This document shows, piece by piece, positions 50,970 through 55,775 of a stretch of 55,775 nt of DNA. The first letter of the stretch is position 1, and the number at the start of each line of letters is the position of its first letter. Position numbers and translations under genes: made by a program. Source of the DNA: JAHEJX01 sp041605955 (GTDB lineage Bacteria; Actinomycetota; Acidimicrobiia; Spongiisociales; UBA5794); contig JBFIXI010000020.1 in assembly GCA_041605955.1 (NCBI GenBank), positions 1-55,775 of the forward strand. Direction: 5' to 3'. A model generated the notes under the pieces. The model saw only the letters and a list, made by a program, of their open reading frames with translations, was not told the origin of the DNA and searched no databases.

Positions 50970-50992
50970 GGTCGCACTCGCTCCAAGCGACC
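50970..50992. terminator. Weak hairpin between convergent genes
   Basis: GGTCGC (50970-50975) and GCGACC (50987-50992) can pair around an 11-nt loop, in the 90-nt gap between convergent genes. No T-tract. Confidence 0.3.
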
Positions 50993-51032
50993 CCTCAGCG
51001 TGGACTCAGCAAGTCGAACCGAGTGGTGTCGC

Positions 51033-52154
51033 CTAGAGGTTTCCCCGGGCCGCCTGGTCCCGCTCGATCGCCTCGAAGAGCGCCTTGAAGTTGCCTTCCC
51101 CGAACCCGATGGCGCCGCGCCGCTCGATGAACTCGTAGAAGAATGTCGGCCGGTCCTGTATCATTCGGGTGAATATCTGGAGCAGATGGCCTCCCTCGTC
51201 CTGGTCCACCAGGATGTTGAGCCGCCGTATCTCGTCGATACCGACATCGAGATCGGGCACCCGCTCGGGCACATCCTCGTAGTAGGAGTCGGGCACCCGC
51301 ATCAGCCCCATGCCGCGGCGGCGGGCCTCGGCAACTGTGCTGACCAGGTCATCGGTGGTAATGGCGATGTGCTGTACCCCGGAGCCACGGTAAAAGTCGA
51401 GGTACTCCTCGATCTGAGACTTCTTCAAACCGGTGGCCGGTTCGTTGATTGGGAGTCGGATCACCCCGGAGCCATCCCAAACCACCTTCGACATCAGAGC
51501 CGAATACTCAGTCGAGATGGCTTCGTCGTCGAAATGGCGCAGCAAGATGAAGCCAAACACGCGCTCGTAGAACTCGACCCACTCGTCCATCTCCCCGAGG
51601 GCCACGTTGGCCACGACATGATCGATCGACTGCAGGCCTATCGGCTGCGCGATCGTGTCTTGGCGCAGCCTGAAGTCGGGCGGGGGCCACACGCCGTCGG
51701 GATTCTCGACCAGGCTGTGGATGGTGTCCCCGTAAGCCTTGATAGCGCTGTGCTTCCATCCCCCGCGATCACTCTCGATCTTGGAGGGCTCCGCCACTTG
51801 CGTCGCGTCGCGCTCCAGTGCCAGTTCGAGCGCTTGGGTGGCGTCGGGGACGCTGATGGCGACGTCGCGCACCCCGGGACCATGCCGGGCGAAGTGTTTG
51901 GTGACCGGGTGCTCGGGCGACAACGCACCGGTGAGGATCATGCGAACGTCGTTCTGCTCGAGTGCGTAGGACGCCGTGTCGGATACCCCGGTTTCCGGCC
52001 CGCGATAGCCGGCGATCTTGTATCCATGAACGGCGCGGTAGTAGTGGGCAGCCTGGTACGCGTTGCCCACCCACATCTCGATGTGATGGAAGCCGTGGAT
52101 GGGAAAGTCGTTGCGGTGGGCGTCGATCACTGCGGTTACGTCGTGGCCGGTCAT
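51033..52154 (-). CDS. hpd: 4-Hydroxyphenylpyruvate dioxygenase
   Basis: A 373-residue non-heme iron enzyme that makes homogentisate from 4-hydroxyphenylpyruvate in tyrosine breakdown. It has two glyoxalase-like halves; the C-terminal half holds the iron ligands in SIDHVVANV, GVQHIAI and the late Glu region before the C-terminal end (LLQIFTRMIQDRPTFFYEFIER). The ATG at 52154 overlaps the previous stop (ATGA); a ggagg-like site precedes it. Third gene of the tyrosine operon. Confidence 0.93.
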   Translation of the reverse strand: MTGHDVTAVIDAHRNDFPIHGFHHIEMWVGNAYQAAHYYRAVHGYKIAGYRGPETGVSDTASYALEQNDVRMILTGALSPEHPVTKHFARHGPGVRDVAISVPDATQALELALERDATQVAEPSKIESDRGGWKHSAIKAYGDTIHSLVENPDGVWPPPDFRLRQDTIAQPIGLQSIDHVVANVALGEMDEWVEFYERVFGFILLRHFDDEAISTEYSALMSKVVWDGSGVIRLPINEPATGLKKSQIEEYLDFYRGSGVQHIAITTDDLVSTVAEARRRGMGLMRVPDSYYEDVPERVPDLDVGIDEIRRLNILVDQDEGGHLLQIFTRMIQDRPTFFYEFIERRGAIGFGEGNFKALFEAIERDQAARGNL

Positions 52155-53410
52155 ACCTCTGCCTCCGTCTGATGGGCAGGTAGCACTGTGCCCACACACT
52201 CACCAAAACCGATTCGTGGCCCGTGCTCTCCCTGGCACCAACCAACTATCCGTACTGTATCGCCGTCCTCGAGGAATGTGCGCGCGTTGCCGTCGGCTAG
52301 CTGGATCGGTCGTTCCCCGTTCCACGAGAGCTCGAGCAGGCTGCCGTAGCTGGCTGGATCCGATCCCGAAACCGTACCGCTGGCATAGAGGTCGCCGCAA
52401 CGCAGCGCGGTGCCGTTGCTGGCGGCGTGAGCCAGCTGCTGGGCCATCGTCCAGTACATCTCTTTGAAACGAGCTTGCGAGATCACGGTGCCGTTCAGCT
52501 CGACCTGCAGGTGCAGATCGAGCGCCAGGTTGCGCTCCGGTCGCAGATAAGGGAGCGGAAGCGGGTCCTGAGCAGGCGCCTCCACCATGAATGGCGCGAG
52601 AGCCTCCGTAGTCACTACCCACGGTGACACGGACGTAGCGAAGCTCTTGCCAAGGAAAGGGCCCAAGGGCCGATACTCCCAGGCCTGGATGTCGCGGGCG
52701 GACCAGTCGTTCACGAGCACAATTCCGCCGATGAAGCCGAGCGCCTGATCCACTGGAACAGTTGAGCCGAGCTCCGTTGGCGCAGAGGTGAAGAAACCCA
52801 CCTCCAGCTCGATATCGAGCCGCCGGCTCGGACCGAAGGTGGGCCCGTCCGGTCCGGGACGCTGGCCGCATGGCCGCCGCAGCGGAGTTCCGCTCACGAT
52901 CACCGTCGAGGCACGTCCGTGGTATCCGATCGGAACGTGTTTCCAGTTCGGCAACAGCGGGGGGTCGTCGGGTCGGAACATCCGCCCGACGTTGGTTGCG
53001 TGCTGCTCGGAAGAGTAGAAGTCGACGTAGTCCCCAACTGCGAAGGGGAGGTGCATGGTGGCCCCGGCAACGGCAATGATCCCACGATTGGGGACGGCGG
53101 CGAGCTCGTTGTTTCCCTGAGTCAACAGCTCGGACAACCGTTGCCGAACCGGGCCGATGCCGAACTCGAAGAGCGCGTTCAGCGAACCACGCAACATCTC
53201 CGCCGACGGGAAGCGCATGACACCACTGCCGTGAATCGCCGTCAGGTCCACGATGTGGTCGCCGATGGCGACTCCGGCCCGTGGGACCGGATCGGCCGCC
53301 GTGGTGAACATTCCAAACGGCAGGTTCTGGATCGGGAAATCGGATTCAGGCGCCACTTGGAGCCAACTGCGCAATCCCGGATCGTTGGTGGCGTCGCTCA
53401 CGTCGCTCAC
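52151..53410 (-). CDS. fahA: Fumarylacetoacetase
   Basis: A 419-residue hydrolase that splits fumarylacetoacetate to fumarate and acetoacetate, the last step of homogentisate breakdown. Seen: DYVDFYSSEQHATNVGRMF (active-site His and Asp), YHGRASTV, LVNDWSARDIQAWEY, LGPFLGKSFATSVSPWVV, LRCGDLYASGTVSG. The start is GTG at 53410 (GTGA overlap); GTG 53401 is also possible. The two middle steps (homogentisate dioxygenase, maleylacetoacetate isomerase) are not in this operon. Confidence 0.93.
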   Translation of the reverse strand: MSDVSDATNDPGLRSWLQVAPESDFPIQNLPFGMFTTAADPVPRAGVAIGDHIVDLTAIHGSGVMRFPSAEMLRGSLNALFEFGIGPVRQRLSELLTQGNNELAAVPNRGIIAVAGATMHLPFAVGDYVDFYSSEQHATNVGRMFRPDDPPLLPNWKHVPIGYHGRASTVIVSGTPLRRPCGQRPGPDGPTFGPSRRLDIELEVGFFTSAPTELGSTVPVDQALGFIGGIVLVNDWSARDIQAWEYRPLGPFLGKSFATSVSPWVVTTEALAPFMVEAPAQDPLPLPYLRPERNLALDLHLQVELNGTVISQARFKEMYWTMAQQLAHAASNGTALRCGDLYASGTVSGSDPASYGSLLELSWNGERPIQLADGNARTFLEDGDTVRIVGWCQGEHGPRIGFGECVGTVLPAHQTEAEV

Positions 53411-54408
53411 GACCCCACTGTGGGTCTCAACATCCCGAGGGCGGCGAGATCCTGGGTCGGCTCGTCGAAGCTGCACGACCCGTAAGCGACGAAGTGATCG
53501 CGGGCAGTCCGCAGGTCACGCACCCGCACCGAATGCTGTCGCCAGGCGAGCCCTGCCACACTGACAGCAAAGGCGGTCGGATCGGTCTCCTCTACGACTT
53601 CCTGAAGCCGCGGCCGGTCCCACCCGAGGCCGGCGAAAGCGGTAGCCGTCAGCAGGTTGAGAAATCCGTGACGCATCACATCGAGCTCCGCATCGTGATG
53701 CCGGACGGGGTGGTGCAGCCCGGCGGTTGCCTTGAACGGCAAACGATGCCGGATGCAAGCGGCTATGAAAGCAACGACCTGCTCCGGTGAGGTGAACTGG
53801 GCGGCTGTGGCGCCGCCACAACGCAGCTTGGCTCCCAGCGGCCTGTGGGCAATCGCCCGGTGCTCCACCAGCGCGGCCAGCGCATTGGGAATACCCGCCT
53901 CTGCTCCCGTCCCAACTTGCACCTCGAAGAATGGGGTCGCCACCGGGGACGCCACCCAGGCGCCCTCGATCATCTCCGCTATCTCGGCAGAGGCGGCGGC
54001 TACCGCCCGCCCATCACTGGCTGCGAGGGGCAGCGGTACCTCCAGCAGGGCGATCTGAGCTCCCGGCTCCATCTCGGCGTCGAAGGCGCGAGCACTCACG
54101 GCGGCTGCAGCCACGTCACCGTCGAGAATGGCACTGACCGGCCACGGCCGTTCACCGGACGTCATCGTCTTCGTGAGCTGGCCGGCGAGCTCCTCGAGGC
54201 GACTGGCGGGGCAGATGAACCGAGCCAGCACGGCGGAAAAGGGACCGTGGCGCGCCCTGCGGTATTCGGCGACGGCATCTTCCATGCTCAGCAGAGCCGG
54301 AGGAAACAGGCCGGCGTAGTCGATCAAGCCATCGAACGAGACTCGATCCGCAGTCTGCAAAGGTGATATCGCGTCGATGATTCGCCTCCGATGCGCTTCC
54401 GCCGCCAC
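53407..54408 (-). CDS. Conserved protein of unknown function coupled to fumarylacetoacetase
   Basis: A 333-residue protein. It has the DYAGLFPPA motif near the N-terminus, LARFICPASRLEEL and a long alternating alpha/beta pattern that could be a barrel; LPFKATAGLHHPVRH and RHGFLNLLTATAFA lie in the C-terminal half. I recall similar proteins of unknown function sharing DYAGLFPPA but cannot give a reaction. It is the first gene of the tyrosine operon and overlaps fahA by GTGA, so a role in aromatic breakdown is likely. The start is GTG at 54408; a TAAGAT box (54441-54446, minus strand) about 32 nt upstream may be the promoter. Confidence 0.65.
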   Translation of the reverse strand: MAAEAHRRRIIDAISPLQTADRVSFDGLIDYAGLFPPALLSMEDAVAEYRRARHGPFSAVLARFICPASRLEELAGQLTKTMTSGERPWPVSAILDGDVAAAAVSARAFDAEMEPGAQIALLEVPLPLAASDGRAVAAASAEIAEMIEGAWVASPVATPFFEVQVGTGAEAGIPNALAALVEHRAIAHRPLGAKLRCGGATAAQFTSPEQVVAFIAACIRHRLPFKATAGLHHPVRHHDAELDVMRHGFLNLLTATAFAGLGWDRPRLQEVVEETDPTAFAVSVAGLAWRQHSVRVRDLRTARDHFVAYGSCSFDEPTQDLAALGMLRPTVGS

Positions 54409-54440
54409 TCTGCGTGGACGTCGTGGGGTCTTGGGGAGCC

Positions 54441-54446
54441 ATCTTA
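54441..54446 (-). promoter_or_regulatory. Possible -10 box TAAGAT of the tyrosine operon
   Basis: TAAGAT on the minus strand about 32 nt before the GTG at 54408. No clear -35 box. The rest of the 271-nt divergent gap to 54680 shows no other gene; a TACGCT box at 54550-54555 may serve the plus-strand regulator. Confidence 0.3.
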
Positions 54447-54549
54447 TCTGGGCGGTGACCTGCCCCGATGCCCCGCCGCACAAGGTGCATTGCCTATCTA
54501 GTCCCCCTGTTTGGTGCAAAACCGTCACCCCGGGGGGCGGTAATGCTTG

Positions 54550-54555
54550 TACGCT
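54550..54555 (+). promoter_or_regulatory. Possible -10 box TACGCT of the PAS-LuxR gene
   Basis: TANNNT hexamer about 125 nt before the ATG at 54680, implying a long leader of unknown use. A similar GTACGCT lies at 55441-55447 before the MoaD-like gene. Confidence 0.25.
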
Positions 54556-54679
54556 CTTTGCTACGGGAAGCAGTCGGTCGCATCCGGGGTAGGCAGACCG
54601 CTGTGTGGGAAGGAATTCAGGGAGTCAGCCTGGTGAGAGTCAAGGACCCAGAGCCCTGTGTCGGGATGGGGTGCATTCG

Positions 54680-55387
54680 ATGACACAGGCAGCGCAAACC
54701 AACAACGTAGTCGTCCCCCTACAGTCGCTCCTCATAGCAATGAGTGACGGCGTGCTGATAACAGATGAGGCGGGTCGCCGCACCTACGCCAACCCGGCCC
54801 TCGGCGACCTGGTAGGTGCCGACCCGTGCCTACCGCTCAACGACACGGGTGCCCCAGCATGGATCGAAGGCTCGCAGCGTGATCGGTACATGGAATACCT
54901 CGATCGGGCGCGTCGCGGCGAGCTGGACCAAGAGGTGCTGTCACTCGAATGGAACTTGGTATCGGTGACCGGCCGCAAGATACAAGCGCTCATGAAGTTG
55001 ATACCCATGAAGCGCACTAGCTCCGGCCCGGTTCCAGTGCTTTGGCTCATCGTGCCGGACCGCTCCCCAACGAACGGCTCGATTGTCCGCTCGCAGCGCG
55101 AGCGTGACCTCGAAGACACGTTGTCGCGGATCGGGGAAGAGCTCAGCAAGGCCGGCGTCGTCACCGAGCAATCCCTGCCGAGCCCGAATTTGGAGCGTCC
55201 CGAGCTAGCCAGGCTCTCGCCGCGCGAACGCGACGTCCTCGAGCACCTGCTGGACGGCCATCGGGTATCGACGATCTCGCAGCGGCTCGAGGTCTCGGAG
55301 CACACGGTGCGCAACCACCTCAAGTCGATGTTCCGCAAGCTCGGCGTCCACAGCCAGCCGGAGCTGATCGACTTCGTTCGTGGGTAG
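54680..55387 (+). CDS. PAS-domain LuxR-family transcriptional regulator
   Basis: A 235-residue regulator. Residues about 16-125 form a PAS-like sensor (SLLIAMSDGVLITDEAGRRTYANPA). A short linker with a helical segment (about 138-160) leads to a LuxR-type helix-turn-helix at 178-232 (LSPRERDVLEHLLDGHRVS and VSEHTVRNHLKSMFRKLGV). No receiver domain or phosphorylation site is seen, so it may sense a small ligand or redox state directly. The ATG at 54680 follows a ggatgggg site. It is divergent from the tyrosine operon, a possible target. Confidence 0.82.
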   Translation: MTQAAQTNNVVVPLQSLLIAMSDGVLITDEAGRRTYANPALGDLVGADPCLPLNDTGAPAWIEGSQRDRYMEYLDRARRGELDQEVLSLEWNLVSVTGRKIQALMKLIPMKRTSSGPVPVLWLIVPDRSPTNGSIVRSQRERDLEDTLSRIGEELSKAGVVTEQSLPSPNLERPELARLSPRERDVLEHLLDGHRVSTISQRLEVSEHTVRNHLKSMFRKLGVHSQPELIDFVRG

Positions 55388-55502
55388 CCCGGGGCCGGTT
55401 CGATTTCGTGTTGACGGCCATACTGAAGCGCCCGGAGTGAGTACGCTGCTCTGCTGAACAGCCGCCAGCGGGTCCCCAGCGGGACTCAGGAAGGGTCGTC
55501 GC

Positions 55503-55775
55503 TTGGCCACACTCCGACTCTTTGCGAGCCTGCGCGAGATCGCAGGCACCGATCGCCTGGACGTCGACGCCTCTTCTGTAGGGGATGCACTCGATGAGGC
55601 GGTGCGCCGATTTGGGGACCGTTTCGAGTCGAGCCTGGCGACAGCGCAGGTTTGGGTGAACGGCGATCAAGCCGATCGGGCCACCCCGGTCGGCGTGGCC
55701 GACGAGATCGCTCTCATCCCTCCCGTATCGGGAGGGGCGACTGCACTGCAGAATCCGCCGGACATAATCAGAGTC
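55503..55775 (+). CDS. MoaD/ThiS-like ubiquitin-fold protein, 3' end cut by the window edge
   Basis: An open frame of 91 codons that runs off the window. The start is TTG at 55503 after an aggaaggg site. Residues 1-78 match the MoaD/ThiS beta-grasp fold: TLRLFASLREIAG, VGDALDEAVRRFG, and DEIALIPPVSGG with the Gly-Gly pair at 77-78 that would end a normal MoaD. Here the frame continues (ATALQNPPDIIRV), so either the Gly-Gly is not C-terminal or a second domain is fused. MoaD would supply sulfur for molybdopterin, which the molybdenum hydroxylase in this window needs. Confidence 0.78.
   Translation, partial: MATLRLFASLREIAGTDRLDVDASSVGDALDEAVRRFGDRFESSLATAQVWVNGDQADRATPVGVADEIALIPPVSGGATALQNPPDIIRV

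Noticed and set aside
55411..55447. TTGACG at 55411 with TACGCT at 55442 as a sigma70-type promoter for the MoaD-like gene
   Set aside because: The 25-nt spacing is too long for a normal promoter; TACGCT alone may still be a -10 box.
1..55775. CRISPR arrays, tRNA/rRNA genes, insertion sequences or phage genes
   Set aside because: I looked for repeat-spacer patterns, tRNA-like cloverleafs and transposase or integrase motifs and saw none; this was by eye, so a small tRNA or short repeat could be missed.

Overview
The window is gene-dense, GC-rich bacterial chromosome with no tRNA, rRNA, CRISPR array, insertion sequence or phage gene that I can see. A 14-gene nuo operon, a Rex repressor, many genes that look leaderless (TANNNT box 5-8 nt before the start codon) and frequent GTG/TTG starts suggest a high-GC actinomycete. 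An Acidimicrobiia-like lineage is my guess, not a demonstrated placement. No stretch over 300 nt lacks a gene; the longest gap is 54409-54679.

Layout. (1) 1-9988: a surface-glycan locus. It holds a dolichyl-phosphate-sugar-type GT2, a flippase-like membrane protein, RfbF and RfbG (to CDP-4-keto-6-deoxyglucose), a C-methyltransferase, a 3,5-epimerase-like protein, an SDR, a CmcI-family O-methyltransferase and two more glycosyltransferases. No RfbH homologue is present, so the likely product is a C-methyl-branched 6-deoxyhexose rather than a 3,6-dideoxyhexose. (2) 9985-13967: a lone molybdenum hydroxylase large subunit, a bactofilin-like membrane protein and a YCII protein. (3) 14079-29092: nuoA-N on the minus strand, preceded by a small membrane protein, a MenJ-like geranylgeranyl reductase, an MFS transporter and a gluzincin-type lipoprotein. 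(4) 33851-43204: a divergent electron-transfer island. Leftward lie a CcoN-CcoO fusion and two cytochromes c. Rightward lie a membrane protein, a 2x[4Fe-4S] ferredoxin, b6-type cytochrome b, subunit IV, a Rieske protein, a diheme cytochrome c and a small membrane protein. rex follows in convergent orientation. (5) 44020-55775: a tiny membrane protein, a DUF62 adenosyltransferase, a heterodimeric ABC exporter, HMG-CoA lyase, a DsbB/TlpA-like pair, a homogentisate-pathway operon (unknown protein, fumarylacetoacetase, 4-hydroxyphenylpyruvate dioxygenase), a PAS-LuxR regulator and a truncated MoaD-like gene at the window edge.

The most unusual item is the CcoN-CcoO fusion at 35295-37226. By recall alignment its CcoN half keeps the fold landmarks of a cbb3 oxidase but has lost all six heme and copper histidines and the active-site tyrosine, while the CcoO-like heme c domain is intact. 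It cannot be an oxygen reductase. It is divergently paired with a ferredoxin-containing Rieske/cytochrome b complex, and a short helical motif is shared between proteins of the two arms. I propose that the two arms encode one electron-transfer assembly built on a recycled, cofactor-free oxidase scaffold.

The parts fit together as a respiratory chain: NADH dehydrogenase feeds menaquinone (perhaps with a MenJ-saturated tail), the Rieske/b complex and its cytochromes take the electrons, and Rex could tune nuo through a Rex-box-like site at the nuoA start. The true terminal oxidase must lie outside this window.
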